This document shows, piece by piece, positions 12,150-24,963 of a stretch of DNA of 64,000 nt. The notes beneath the pieces are model-generated. The model did no database searches. It was not told the DNA's origin and saw only the letters and a list, made by a program, of their open reading frames with translations. A program made the position numbers and the translations under genes. Source of the DNA: Tenebrio molitor. Taxonomy: Eukaryota > Arthropoda > Insecta > Coleoptera > Tenebrionidae. The stretch covers positions 14,446,001 through 14,510,000 of the forward strand of contig NC_091046.1 of the NCBI RefSeq assembly GCF_963966145.1, written 5' to 3'. Every line of letters starts with the position of its first letter. Position 1 is the first letter of the stretch.

Positions 12150-13452
12150 TTAAAAGTGAATATACTTAATGCTAGAGCTTCCTCAAAAACTACAGTGCTT
12201 GTAAATATTGCAAGTTTATTAAAAGAAACGCTAAGCAAACGTCAAGAAAACACATTTTAGAAACCTACACGTAGATTTTGAAAGCCAACTTACGCCTAAG
12301 TGTTTTACTTACTTTTTGAAAAGACAAATCCCTTGTACAATTAATTATATTCTCAAAACTGCCTCAATACACGTAAAATTTTGAAATTACAGAGTAAAAA
12401 TGTCTGCAGAGGCTTATTTTGGTGTGGTATTACGAACCAATCAATTCATTATGGGTGGCCATGACTAAACAACTGTAATAATAGATCGTGTAACCGGCGC
12501 TAAAGGTTAAATCTGCATACATTCCTGCATTATGCAACAATCCCCGCCCTACAACAAAACGAAACCGATTTAAATACGTACAAACAAAAGATGTTTTGTC
12601 AGGCCCTACCACATAATTATATAAATTTTACTGCAGTCAACCTACAAAATTCCAGTGGCAAAAAAAAACGTTTTGAAATAAATGAAAAATCATAAGAGAA
12701 TGAAAGAAATATTTTCGCTACAATGTAGTCTAGGTATATTGTGAAATGTGGATTAATTCACTTCATTTTTTATTTACTTTCACTCGATACCTTAATTTTC
12801 TCCTTTCATTCGGAAGTTCACACACAATTTCACATTGTTTTATGTAATTTTTCTCTGGGAGGAAAGCTTTACGTATATAGTAATACTCCTATCACAAAGA
12901 AATACCTACACAGAAAGTATCACGAGACTAATTAAGTAGGTACACCATACTTTTATCGAAAATGCTTAAACATAACCTCAAACAGACGATTTATTATTAC
13001 TAAAACTAAATGTATTACGTGAGGCATAGTTTGTTTGTGAAACAAATAAAAGCAATTCATTTGCGAATTTCTGATGTTTATTTTTTGATAATAAACGCAA
13101 AACATTTTCATTCATACTCATTAATGAAATCGTTAAATTTTAATTTATTGTTTGATAAAATTTACATGTTGACCTAAAAACATATTTCTGTCAAAAAACT
13201 ACAAAATATCAACGTGTTATATGTACTTTTATTTTACAGCTATAAATTATGAGGTTACCATTTCTTTCCTTTCCTTTTCAAAATTCTTAGTAAATACAAT
13301 AAACATATTTTTACCGTTCCATAAACTATGCGGCATGTAAATGCCACAGTAAAATATTCAATACGCATATCAAACTACGTTGAAATATAAAATGGTGGCA
13401 GACAAATGTGTGTAATCTTGGAAATGACGTAGACGAGTTTAATTAAATAAAT
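12150..13452. other. AT-rich non-coding stretch
   Basis: No gene or repeat could be supported. Short reading frames at 12430-12612 and 12741-12935 have no recognisable motif. Confidence 0.45.
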
Positions 13453-14036
13453 TGTTACACATAGTTTTTTTCTTCTCTATCCCACTTCTGATATTGTTGC
13501 AATAATTTTTTTCTCTTTCTTCCACTTCTGAAATTGTTACAAATATTTTCTTCTTTGAATTTCCACTTTTGATTAAACTAGCAATATTCCTTCCTTTGCT
13601 CTTGTCAGGATGTTTAATCAATTTCGAACACTGAATTTAAAACACTAACTTTATTATGAACGATGATTTATTATTTCCATACACTCGAATTACTCTTAAC
13701 TCTAATTCTTAAGTCTACTCAGTCTTAGATTCACAATTTCTCTCCTCAACTTACTGTAACTCTCTTACTTTTATACTCATACATCCCCATTTCATTCAAC
13801 CACTCACATTCATTCTAGCTCCAACGGCCAAAATTACTAATCCAATAACAATCGAATGTTTAAATTTAGAAACAATCCGTTGAAACCAACCGACTCTCCT
13901 AACCGACATTTTTCTGTTAAATCTAATTCGTTCCGAACAATCTATTAGCATTCACTCATAACCAAATACACTTCTACATTTCCTTATGACTAACGGATTT
14001 TAACGAATTTACATCGACGGTTGAAAAATTACAACA
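13453..14036 (-). repeat. 3' LTR (584 bp)
   Basis: It begins TGTTACACATAG on the plus strand and ends AATTACAACA. Read on the minus strand it contains AATAAA-type polyadenylation words near 13650-13670 (complement of TTTATTATG / GATTTATTATT). No difference from the other LTR was noticed by eye. Confidence 0.88.
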
Positions 14037-14214
14037 GTTCGGCCTTTCCTGACCTAATTGACGACCTCGTCAATGTCGTGACATAATTCCTCCACAAAGT
14101 CAATGTACTAATAAACTAGAAACTAACAACAAAGTTTTCACAAAAATAAATCATCTAACATGCCTACATTGAGAAAAGGTTTACATTTTTTTTTTTTCAT
14201 GTCTTAACAACTTC

Positions 14215-14397
14215 CTATGGACCCCTGAATTTTGATTTCAACTTCCTGCGTCGTCCTGTCCCTGTATTTGGAGCTTCACATCTTCCCAACTCCAAATTCT
14301 TCTCACTATACGGTGGATGTTCTTCTCTTAGATCTCCAGTTTCTCCCGTGGTTTCTCCCGTTACGACATTGCCACCTTCGTCACCTGCCATTTCCAT
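14215..14397 (-). CDS. Short basic-tailed ORF in the LTR element interior
   Basis: This is the only sizeable minus-strand frame in the interior, 60 codons from an ATG near 14397. It is acidic and Gly/Thr-rich at the start (GDEGGNVVTGETTGETGDL) and ends with a basic stretch RRRKLKSKFRGP before the stop. It could be the start of a gag that has been cut short. The tail could alternatively derive from an integrase C-terminal 'KF-GP' motif, but this is weak. With leader sequence on one side and the polypurine tract on the other, it lies where all of gag-pol should be. I would treat it as a remnant, not a functional gene. Confidence 0.3.
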   Translation of the reverse strand: MEMAGDEGGNVVTGETTGETGDLREEHPPYSEKNLELGRCEAPNTGTGRRRKLKSKFRGP

Positions 14398-14795
14398 TCG
14401 TTATAAATCTGGCACCCTCTTGCCTTTATAACACTCTCGCGACAACGTTACAAGCTCCTTAGCCCGTTTCGCACCACTGACACGATGCACGACAGTATGA
14501 CAATCCCCCGTAACACTCTTTTTCACTTCACACCACTGAGATACTGTCTTCTAAACGATCTTCAACTTTTATCCCAACAACAATCTTGCGTTTTCCACCT
14601 CTTCAGTGTACTCGGAAAAAAACTCGGTGAACCCGGCCTAGAAGTCCCGTTACTAGGCTTCACCCTCAAAATACGCCGATACGATACTCCCCACGTACCC
14701 GTACTCACTTTCCGAAATACACGTCAGAGTCCTGAACAAATCGCGAGATTCACCATTGAAACTTCAACAATTCACTTTTAGCTCTCTTCAAAACC

Positions 14796-14975
14796 ATGGA
14801 CGCTTCACAGGTAATATCCCACTCTATGGACGTTTCATAGGTAATATCCCATTCTATGGACGTTTTATAGGTAATATCCCACTCTATGGACGATTTATAG
14901 GTAATATCCCACTCTATGGACGTTTTATAGGTAATATCCCACTCTATGGACGTTTTATAGATAATATCCCACTTC
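14796..14975 (-). repeat. Six tandem 30-bp repeats beside the primer-binding region
   Basis: The unit (plus strand) is ATGGACGTTTTATAGGTAAT plus ATCCCACTCT, repeated six times with few substitutions. On the minus strand each unit contains AGAGTGGGATATTACC, which closely resembles the AGAAGTGGGATATTATC sequence immediately following the 5' LTR (about 14962-14980). So the array looks like an amplification of the segment that carries the candidate primer-binding site. Confidence 0.9.
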
Positions 14976-14981
14976 TGATAT

Positions 14982-15565
14982 TGTTACACATAGTTTTTTT
15001 CTTCTCTATCCCACTTCTGATATTGTTGCAATAATTTTTTTCTCTTTCTTCCACTTCTGAAATTGTTACAAATATTTTCTTCTTTGAATTTCCACTTTTG
15101 ATTAAACTAGCAATATTCCTTCCTTTGCTCTTGTCAGGATGTTTAATCAATTTCGAACACTGAATTTAAAACACTAACTTTATTATGAACGATGATTTAT
15201 TATTTCCATACACTCGAATTACTCTTAACTCTAATTCTTAAGTCTACTCAGTCTTAGATTCACAATTTCTCTCCTCAACTTACTGTAACTCTCTTACTTT
15301 TATACTCATACATCCCCATTTCATTCAACCACTCACATTCATTCTAGCTCCAACGGCCAAAATTACTAATCCAATAACAATCGAATGTTTAAATTTAGAA
15401 ACAATCCGTTGAAACCAACCGACTCTCCTAACCGACATTTTTCTGTTAAATCTAATTCGTTCCGAACAATCTATTAGCATTCACTCATAACCAAATACAC
15501 TTCTACATTTCCTTATGACTAACGGATTTTAACGAATTTACATCGACGGTTGAAAAATTACAACA
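14982..15565 (-). repeat. 5' LTR (584 bp)
   Basis: Same ends and length as 13453-14036. On the minus strand the LTR ends in TATGTGTAACA and is followed directly by ATATCAGAAGTGGGATATT, the likely primer-binding region. Confidence 0.88.
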
Positions 15566-15569
15566 AAAT

Positions 15570-18130
15570 GATCTTTATTTATAGTAAAACTTTGTTTTTT
15601 TGCAGAAACATAGGGTACTCGTAAGTTGTTAAAATCAATTACTCCTAGTATTAAATGGTAATTAAAAATGTAACACCTTATTTCCGTAAAAAACTACCTA
15701 CCTATTCATGAATTGATTTTTTGCAGAACGCAACTGGACATAAGTTGGATTCAACGCATGAACTGGTATCCATTTTGTCACACATTTAACAGAAAAACAA
15801 TTCAGTCAAAAAATTGTAGATAAGAGTATCATGGCGGCTCGCGATAGGCAAATTAGTTCCTTATATACACAAGCTACAAGCATTACGCTTCGGTAACGTT
15901 ACATTGGAAAAAAAAAACTGAACAGACATCCATCTGTATTTGGTACAAAATAAAGAATAATTCACTTTTAAAAGTCAGCCCACCAAGTAATAATTTTCAT
16001 TTTAAATTAACTATAAAATACTCGTAATATTTCAGCAGAAACAGGACTTTGTGTCAATAAATCCATCAAATCCAAATCCAAATATACCATTTTCTTGTGG
16101 TAGCAGGGAGAACTACGAAAACTCCCACATTGTTTCTATTTAACCACTTGATTCTCATCATACATGTGTGAGTCACATGAATTGTATTATCTCTGAGGTT
16201 CATTCCGTAAAAGTTTTATGATTTACTTATCAAACGTTGTAAAGGAGTTCTGTCACAATAAATAATTTTGTAATTAGTATAATTAGCGATCACAGACATT
16301 TGTTTACGGTAACTGGTAATAAAAAATCGTTCATTATAAAATATTACTCGTATAAATCGTGAAAATTCAATTTTCGTTTGTATTTCAGATCGTATTGGGA
16401 ATCGTTCGACAATAGTTGGACCTTGTTACGCAAAATCAATTTTTTCACGTGATTGCCAAATACCAAAATCTTATAGGTCAATGGTCATCATTTTATTGTA
16501 ATTTTTACTGTATGTAGGCGATATAGTACTCTAGTATGTGTTACGAAACTTTCGAAACAGGACACCACAACAAAGAACCGAGTTACTCGTATAAGGCAGC
16601 GTCTTTGACGAGTTATATTCTCCAGCACAAATACTTTTTACTGTGTATTTATTAATGTTTTTAAATATCATATTTTTCAACAATGAACTTTGGCCAGATG
16701 TCACAAAAATGTCTAAAAAGTCACATAAGACTTGTTTATTTAAACATGCCTTGAACGGAATTGTAAATATGATATTACAAAATTCCTATGAAAATAATAA
16801 CACTAATGACAACGTAGATTAACGTTAATAACGAGTAATTATTAATTGTAATTGAGCAATAAAGATGCGTAATAGCTTACGTTGGCAATCCTACTTTTGC
16901 TTTGGGAAAATAAAGCCTTGTCCAAATACACTTCTCTTATTATTGGTAATAAAACACAACAACGTTGTAATTAATAATATTTACAAATATAATAATAATG
17001 ATGTCAAATGGTTGGTTTGATAATGCAGTATGACGTTGTCGGACACTTAACTTTTACAGTTCCGTGTGACGATAAAGTATGTAGGACTAACAAAATTATT
17101 TAGACCGACATCTTTAGTTTCAGGAAATTACTTCATTATGTGGACATATTCTTGAAAGTAATGGAAAAGCGAGGAGGCTTCACTTGTGTTTTTGTAATAA
17201 CTGAACTAGCCTTGAATCCCATTGTATTAAATAAGTGAAACATGCAATGTTGCCTAGGAATGATTATCGCTAACGTTCGAATTCTCGATGGCGCTCTTCT
17301 GGTCAAGACATTTAATTACATATAACATTATCGTTTGATTAAAAATGTGGCGAGCTATTTACGCCGTGTGTACGAGATATTTCGTGTGAAAACATACACA
17401 ACATGAAGGAAATTCGATAAACAAAGAAAAAAGGAAGCAGATAAAAGAAATGATGTAATTGGCTGCCATATTTAATAACACAGGCTGTTATGGGCCACGC
17501 ATGTTATTTTTCGACTACGATCTATCTTAGTCGACCTTGTTCGCTAAAACTACATTAGAACATTCTCCTTGGAACATCTAATCTTTAAAAATGTTCACAA
17601 ACTTCATCCATTCACCGGTCCATTTTCATTTCATGCTGAACTGAATTATGTAAACGTAATTGTGGAAGATGGGTTTGATGTCATTACACTTGTGAAGGAA
17701 AAATAATTTGGTTCTTTTGACGTGGACTGTGAGGAGGACGTTGGTAGGTTTTTTATCAATACTCTATAATATTTAAGTACAAGTACATATTCACAAACTT
17801 ATCTATTAATGTAATTTAAGAAATCCACTACAAAGTTGAAGGAGTTTGTTATGAGATGTACAACTTTTTCACACAGGTATCGTTCATTGAAATACACGTT
17901 GTTAATCTGTGGGTAAGATATTACAATTTTAACATTTACTTCTACAAAATAGATTGAGTTCATAACTTCATATATATGTGGTTTGTTTGATTCCAGTGTT
18001 CTCGTAAGTACTTTAAAGGTATGCCGTTTTATATGTATTACAAAATAGAATTATAGATCTAGATATATTGTTTGAAATATTTACTTTTATTTTGTTGTGA
18101 TATTTCAGAAAATCATAACTACTGGGTTTC
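15570..18130. other. AT-rich non-coding stretch
   Basis: No exon, RNA gene or bounded element could be supported. Confidence 0.45.
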
Positions 18131-18136
18131 TTTAAC

Positions 18137-19050
18137 ATGACAAATTTGAAATCTTAGAATATTAGTCAGCACATAGAGGGATGTAATTTAATACAGATAT
18201 CACGTCATTACTTCAGCCCCCGCCATCAGCCATCCGTAGAGTGGCCTACTTCAAAATTTTAAATGGTATTTTAATCATGAAAAAAATAAATAAATAATAA
18301 ATATCAATCAAAAAAATCAAGTTTGTGTGGTTAGGGCAATGAAGACGAATAAAAAAAACACTCGATGTTTAATATATAGCAGAACATTATTTAATTAACC
18401 GACTAACAATAACAAATAACAAAAAAAAAATACAAGACTCCTTTCAATTTTAAAACAATTAAGTAATAAATGTCACAATTTTAATTAAATTGAATGTTCA
18501 AAATGGTCGCCGTAGAACTATAGTTCAGTCGATTTTAAAACTCATTTTGAAATTCTGAAAATTTCTAAGTTAAACAAGGTCAAACTGATTTTTATTGATC
18601 CATGAAAAAATTCCACTTCCTCAAATTCAAATATCTCAAACCTTTCTTTTGTAAGGTACAGTTAGTTGCAAAAAAAAAACGGGAACTGTCAGAATAAAAT
18701 TGACACATTTTTACCAATTTTTCAAAATGTGAAAACTTCTTACGAGAGATAGGTTAGAATTATGGTCAAAATTCAATGCTATTTTAAAAAAATATTTGAT
18801 AGGTAACTATTGTCACATAGAAAATTAACTGACAAATGGACAAAACCAAATTTACATTAGGAAAATTTTCATTTCCCGTTTTTTTTTGAAATCAACTGTA
18901 CCAACGTACACTGACTGGCATAATCCGTCATTAAAAATGTCATTTAAAATTTTAAAGTGGGGTGGTTGGGGGCGGCGGGAGACGGGACAATAACGTGTGT
19001 CCCCTTACATTCTGACTCATATCCTAAAATTTAGAATTTGAAATGCTAAA
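18137..19050. repeat. Palindromic repeat family F, copy 2, with a nested MITE
   Basis: The outer modules are mirrored: ACAAATTTGAAATCTTAGAA and TTAGTCAG at about 18138-18166 against CTGACTCATATCCTAAAATT at about 19011. The inner modules are also mirrored: CAGCCCCCGCC...TTTTAAATG at 18218-18268 against CATTTAAAATTTTAAAGTGG and TTGGGGGCGGC at 18940-18977. The 18659-18898 MITE sits in the centre. The element is non-coding and old, with many mismatches between arms. Confidence 0.6.
18659..18898. mobile_element. 240-bp MITE, family CAGTT..A-run..CGGGAA
   Basis: The left end is CAGTTAGTTGCAAAAAAAAA followed by ACGGGAA; the right end is TTCCCGTTTTTTTTTGAAAT followed by CAACTG. TA flanks both ends. 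A relative with CAGTTGAATT ends lies at 39202-39412. Non-coding. Confidence 0.85.
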
Positions 19051-21253
19051 GAAAGACTCCAAGAGCATTATTACTCAGTAGGTTACAAGTGCTAAGTATC
19101 TATAATGATTGGCCATCCCTTCGCCGTTTGTCAGGCTTGTTAAACATTACCACCTTTCAGAACCAAAAATACTGGTAAGTTCAACCAATCGAAGAAGAAG
19201 ACACATTGGGACCCGCCCTAATACTACAAGTTCGTTAGTATGTTCTAACCTAATGTTTTAAACCTTACTAATAGGAATTTTTCCCTCAACATTTTTTAAA
19301 ATAATATATCTTTTTAGGATTACAAAAATTCATTATTCAAAAAATATTTAACTAGAAAATGACATCTACAACATTTATTTTTCCATTTTGAAAAATTCCA
19401 ATAAATATAGAAGTGTTTTTACAACATTTAACAGCAACTAAGTATGTAATTAAAAATCTCCGAAAGTCAGTGGTACATTATCAAGTAAATGAAAATTAAA
19501 TTATTATTATGTAATAAATACGACTTCCTTACTTCCTGTATTATGGATTACATATCAATTTTGGAATTTCAAGATTTGATGGATTCTATGAAACCCATAC
19601 TCCACCACAACGTGCTACCCATTAACCGTTTTACCACAAATATGACTCACTTATTTTCTGATAATTAAAACCAAATATAAATAGTTCTCGGAATCATAGA
19701 ATTAAGTTCGATGGAAGTTCCTTTTAAAAAAATTGACTGTTTCCAGCCTTTCTGCAAAGATTTAACATAACAGGGCTGATATTTGACGAAAAAATAACAA
19801 TAATAATTTAACAGAAAATATGATAATGGTTGAAACTAGCGTAGGGATCCTGATATAATTATCTCAATTAACCATATACTCAAATATTTTAATCGTCCTA
19901 TATTCCTGTTAAATTTAGAATGAAACCCTCTCGGAAAATATTCAAGTCATAACACGCCTTCCTAACCACAAGTTATGCATTATCGTTTCAAAAGAGGGCA
20001 CCATTCAACTAGTACAAAAAAACCCTCTAACGTCAGAAAGGATGTTTAGCACAAAGTCAACTTTCCTTTAAGCAAGACTTCCATAACCGGCATAACTGCA
20101 AAAGAGCCTCCCTAAATTGAAAAATTGAAATTATTTTGTCAGATCTGGATATAAACAGGTCATCACATTCTTGCCCTATCCATTAAAAAACTGCGGAATG
20201 GTAAAATATTCAAACTCGCATCGTCCTAAGGCGCTTGGAATTAGATTAGGTAATTTTTCTTATTTATGTCTACTTGAAGGTTTTCTTTTAGATTTCCCTA
20301 AATTATTTAAGTTCGTGTGTTTCAGGTCAAGGTGAGATTTCGGTATTGACGTGTAGATTCTAAATTCACATGGGCTCCAAGCTGTCTGATTTTCAGTAGT
20401 TTGTGTTCAAGTGCGCGTATATAATTTGCATTTGATTTCTTTTAGCGAATCTTTACGTTCGGTTAAGTAGTGGTCGGTCGGGCTGGTGCACTTTCGAAAT
20501 GAAATTAATAGTGGGTGGAAAATTGATATCCATTGTAGAACATACACATTAACGTCACACTCACGACTCGGAATTATGCATAATGATTTAATGAGTAAAG
20601 ATTTAAAATTAGGTATGTTTCACAGCACAATAACTAATGCGGGTACAGTCATTTGTTTTTACGTCACTGCAGAGGTTACGCACATCATAACCAATAACCT
20701 AATAACTGCCATAATTAGGTATTTGGAAAAAAATCTATCTAATGTTGTTATTTACTTCACCCACCTATACAAAGTTTTCATGAAATGTACACATAGTGGA
20801 TGTTCCTTGAATATTGAATTCGTCTCCAGGTGTTCACATCGTTAAAGAGGTGACATGTTAGGAATGATCAAAAGTTAACCTAACAATCAGAACTACCTAA
20901 TGTTCCAATTGTTGGTGTATTTAGTTCTTCACTTCTTGAGTAAGATCTGAAGTAAAATTCCAAGGAGAATCCATTGAAAATGATCATTTTTCATGAGGAC
21001 ACAAAACAGTTTTTATTTTGTTTTATAAAATTCATCTTTTTTCTTATAATACATGTAATAAATAATACGAATCTTCATTCATGTCTGTCGTAAATTCCGC
21101 AATGTTTGAAAAACTAGTAGCTAAATCTTTTTTATTAACATTTTTAATGCATCTGTAAATAAAACTTCAAAAGTAAATAAACTTCCCAAGTTCACCCATT
21201 AATCATTCTGTACCTAATCAAGTCTGTACATACAACATTCCGTTAACAACTAA
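19051..21253. other. AT-rich non-coding stretch
   Basis: A 119-codon frame at 20486-20845 is the longest here. It shows no domain, signal peptide or membrane segment I recognise, and its composition matches the AT-rich background, so I do not call it a gene. No repeats with defined ends were found. Confidence 0.4.
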
Positions 21254-21390
21254 GGGGGTCATTCACGAAACCCGGTAACGCTCGATAAGACATTGCAAAT
21301 TCAAAACCATGACAACTGATATTGTTGAAGCATTGTATTTACCGTTTCATTAACGATTTGCAAATTATCTGAGTTTCGTGAATCTACCCC
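21254..21390. mobile_element. 137-bp PIF/Harbinger-like MITE
   Basis: The ends GGGGGTCATTCACGAAAC and GTTTCGTGAATCTACCCC are inverted repeats flanked by a TAA triplet on each side (21251-21253, 21391-21393). A three-base TWA duplication and G-rich ends are characteristic of PIF/Harbinger elements. Confidence 0.8.
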
Positions 21391-21393
21391 TAA

Positions 21394-24249
21394 ATTACTT
21401 GGCATAGCTATGTACATTTTTTCCTTCTGTAAATTTGTGGATAGTTACCTAAATTTGTATTTTAAATAGATGGATGGTAGGTATAATCAAAGTAAACAAA
21501 GTTAAATCCAGACTTATATTTTTTGTATCTCGTAATTACAATTTCATTAGAATCAACTTTTTCTAAATTTAAAATTATGTTATTCGACTCTGCAATGATG
21601 GTCTGTCGGTATGTTATGTATTCAGCAGCATCAGTAAATATTACGTTACATACGATATTTAGTTTTTGATTTTGTCTTGTATTTTTTGTTCCGTTAGATA
21701 TATGTAATTTACGTTTTTAATTCTACTTTTATGGCATGTTGTGCAATGAGTGCAGAATAGTGCTACTTTCTCACGAGTGAGTAACAGGCCTTTTCGTACA
21801 TACTCGTACATCTTATACACTACACTTTTTCTACGATAACATAAATAACCCGTAACCTAAAGACGAACTGACTTTTTAGATCAACAGGAATAACAAAAAA
21901 TTTAAATTAACTTGTCACTTGACACATACGAGACGCGCATGTGCCGAGTGGGAAATTATTACCCACGACTATTTTTACATGCTGTGAGTCTATTTTGTCG
22001 TCACCTAAACCTTGAGAAAAATGCATTTTTCCGTAGTGGTCGTGAAAAAATGCATGCTTCCACAGTGATAGTGTACCTACAAAAAAATATTTACTGACTT
22101 ACGAATTTTGTATGTTTCTAAATAAATGTTATTAAATTCATTAAATTAAAATAATGATAATAATGAAGTATTCAAGTTCTTGTAGTTTGTTTTTAGCACA
22201 TGATGGAAAAACATCGTCACATTAATTCGAGTTTTGTCCATTTTGATGAATTTTATAGGAAAAGTACAAAACGTTCTCCTGGTCGACTGGATGCTAAAAG
22301 TTTTGTTTTATAGTTGTGTCATGTCCATGTGTTCCAGTTCATTCGGGATCTCGCATCATTTTTATCCGTTTAGCTTTCCAATTTCATTCTTACTCAGGCG
22401 TGCGGTACCGACTTGGGCCAATTTCCTTATCACTATCTACAATATTTGCTTTATAACTTTTTATTCGAAGAAGTAATTAAGTATGTAAATACATACCTAG
22501 ATATTTTTTCTGGCAGATATGATACCAAATTATTATTTTAGGATAAAAGATTTCTCCTAGTCTTTTCGTCTTTCAACGTTATGCTATGCCGTACTTACCA
22601 TAATTTAGGGGATTGCAATTTATTCGTGAAAATGCCTATAAATAAATAAATAAATAAATTTACTAGTTGTACCTACCTACCTAATATCAATGGCTGTGTG
22701 TTCATGACTTTGAAATTAAAAATGTTATCCATTACATATTATTGCAAATGGTGTCATGAGTGGTCTGGAGTAGAATTTGCTGATTTTATATTATAGGTAC
22801 AGCTATCTTTAAAAAAACGGCCCACGCTATAACTTTGCTATTGACGACCCAAATGAAAAAAATTATACAGGAAATGGCTCTAAAAACATTACAAACCTGA
22901 GTGAGTATATAATTTTTATACCATCTACCCATTTATGGGCAATGGGCAACTTTTATTTTTCAAATAGTAACCTATAATTTTTTTATTCATTCTGTTTAGA
23001 CTTTTTTTTGACAGTTGAGTAGTTTAATCAATCACATTAAATAAAGCCAATAAATCAAAGTTAGTAAATGCAATTTTTAATGCCAATCTTGTAATAAACG
23101 TAGATAAAACTGTCATAATTAATATTCCTATTACGTAAGTGAGTCTAAGTAGTAAAATGTGTATTAGCCATTGTACCTAATCATTATTTAATTTAAACCA
23201 TAATGCATATTTTATCTTATAAATATGTAACTAAAATCCACTGTAACGATTCCACCTAGTAACTTTAACCTGAATAGATATCGACCAGTTCAGTAGTGAA
23301 TAGCGAAAGGAAGCCATTTTGATATAACCTTACACACGAGGGTTGCAGTTGGTATCGTTTATTGTGTTTCAAAAATATATAAAGCAAAATAAACAGACAT
23401 ATATTTGTATAATATGTCAAATTGTAGAATATATTAGTTCGGTATAAACATAAATTGTGTATATTTATTACTTTTATTATTTATATTTATGTATGGATAT
23501 TTTGCATCAATAAATGGGTGGAAACCGGTTGGCTTATAATACATTGAAATTTTTTTGTCCTTCGACCCTGAAACATTTCGATCAACTAATAATAATTTTA
23601 GGACATGAAAAATTAATAATCTTTAAATAATAATTACAAAAAAATTATGAATAGGTATAGCATGACGAGAGTGGCAAAACAACGTTAGGCACTATTGATC
23701 ACTTGGTACCTATGATTTATTACATAATTTTAGTTAGGTACGTAACAATACTGCCTATACTGCTCATCTTTTATATTTTACGTTCTTACCATTTACTCTT
23801 GAGAGCTTCATTGCATTACTTGTACTTGGTCGCATAATAAACGCGGTACAATTTAAAAACTTCGAGTACCTACGTTGGTAATTATCACGATCTAATTAAA
23901 TTCTAATTAAAACACCGCATGTGACGGGGAGCAATTTACGTTCTGTGTACATTATTATAACAAAGACCAATATTATAGTGCCGAGTCCTTTTAACCTGTT
24001 ATGTGACAATGCTAATTTATCAACATAAAAACAATTCAAGACAACAATTTTTGTTATTGCCACCCACTTATTTCAACGTTTTTAGTACAAAATAAAATGA
24101 AACTGCATTCTTTAAATTAAAACAAAATTAATGAACGGATAGACAATAATGAGAATAAGTCGAAATTAATTAAATATCTATAAAGTAAAAAATATTGTAC
24201 ACTTTCCCTGAAATTTAATATAGGTGAGGGTGTCGCAAAAGTCGACGAC
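21394..24249. other. AT-rich non-coding stretch
   Basis: There are no supportable genes. A short AAAT-type microsatellite (AAATAAATAAATAAAT) lies near 22640-22660. A TTTTGTCCTTCGA word near 23557 recalls the segment after the LTR-like piece at 44.7 kb, but no LTR could be delimited here. Confidence 0.4.
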
Positions 24250-24428
24250 TAAACTTGATTTTTTTTTTAAATGGGAACATGGATTAAATGGGGCATCCTA
24301 AAAAAACTTACTTACTCACAAATCACCAAACCTATTAGGTATATCAATTAGATAATTCTAAAAAAAAAATAAGCTTTTTAATGGTGCCCCATTTAACCCA
24401 TATGTATACCCATAAAAAAACAAGTTGG
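24250..24428. repeat. Imperfect palindromic element (~180 bp)
   Basis: Mirrored blocks AACTTGATTTTTTTTTTAAA and GGATTAAATGGGGCA on the left pair with TGCCCCATTTAACCC and CATAAAAAAACAAGTT on the right, around an AT-rich centre. There is no clear duplication. Probably an old MITE. Confidence 0.6.
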
Positions 24429-24557
24429 CTTTATACTTATTTAGATACTTTTTCTTATTTCTTATTTGATAAGTAGCTTTTAATGAGTCCTAAGTTCATT
24501 TAAAATTTCATGATACTAGCGTAAACCATTTTAGCAGGACGGAGCCGGTTCCATATA

Positions 24558-24961
24558 CAGACTGATTCACATAACTTTTCGACCCCTAAATGCAGCCAGT
24601 AATACGTTTTTCATTCATAACTTGATCCACAAACATGAATAATTTTAAACTTTTCTATGGTTTGGACATCCCTCACAAAAGTCTTAATTATAAAAATTTA
24701 AAAATAGCAGTAATTGACAATACATTTTTTTTTAAATTTAAGAAACTGACTCATCATATATCAATATCGTATGGATCCTTTCGTCATTAGAGCACATTTT
24801 AATTAAAAAAAATATTTCAGAATTATACAAAAAAGAATTGTCAAGTGATTGTCAATAATGCCAGGCGTGTCCAGATTTCATAATAAATAAAGGTATCGAG
24901 TTTTGTATTACTGGCTGCATTTAAAATTCGTTAGGGTCGGAAAGTTATGTGAATCAGTCTG
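24558..24961. mobile_element. 404-bp MITE, CAGACTGATTCACATAACTT ends
   Basis: Left end CAGACTGATTCACATAACTT; right end AAGTTATGTGAATCAGTCTG; TA on both sides (24556-24557, 24962-24963). The arms continue inward through CAGCCAGTAATAC / GTATTACTGGCTG. The superfamily is Tc1/mariner-like by target site. Non-coding. Confidence 0.9.
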
Positions 24962-24963
24962 TA

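Larger units (their letters stand above)
13453..15565 (-). mobile_element. Small complete LTR retrotransposon, internally reduced
   Basis: Two direct repeats of the same length (584 bp) bound a 945-bp interior. Each repeat starts TGTTACACATAG and ends TTACAACA (TG...CA), and the four bases AAAT flank the whole unit on both sides (13449-13452, 15566-15569). This fits an LTR element with a 4-bp duplication, as in Ty3/gypsy types. Minus orientation is inferred from two signs. A purine-rich tract (AGGTCAGGAAAGG) lies just before the copy at 13453-14036 when read on the minus strand. A candidate primer-binding region lies next to the other copy. The interior is far too short for gag-pol, so the element is non-autonomous or deleted. 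The LTRs look identical by eye, suggesting recent insertion. Confidence 0.9.

Noticed and set aside
14485..14781. A 98-codon plus-strand frame inside the LTR element
   Set aside because: It runs opposite to the inferred element orientation, overlaps the leader, and has no recognisable motif.
14796..14975. CRISPR-like array from six 30-bp direct repeats
   Set aside because: The repeats are contiguous without spacers and lie in a eukaryotic LTR element; it is a minisatellite.
13500..15150. Two nearly identical minus-strand frames starting MIKHPDKSKGRN, suggesting duplicated genes
   Set aside because: They lie in the two LTRs of one retrotransposon. The identity is due to the LTRs, not to gene duplication.
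20486..20845. A 119-codon reading frame as a host gene
   Set aside because: It has no domain, codon use like the background, no flanking splice or promoter evidence, and length within chance for this many frames.
23500..23600. A second LTR primer-binding region (TTTTGTCCTTCGA)
   Set aside because: The word is similar to the 44.74-kb sequence, but no TG...CA bounded LTR could be found upstream.
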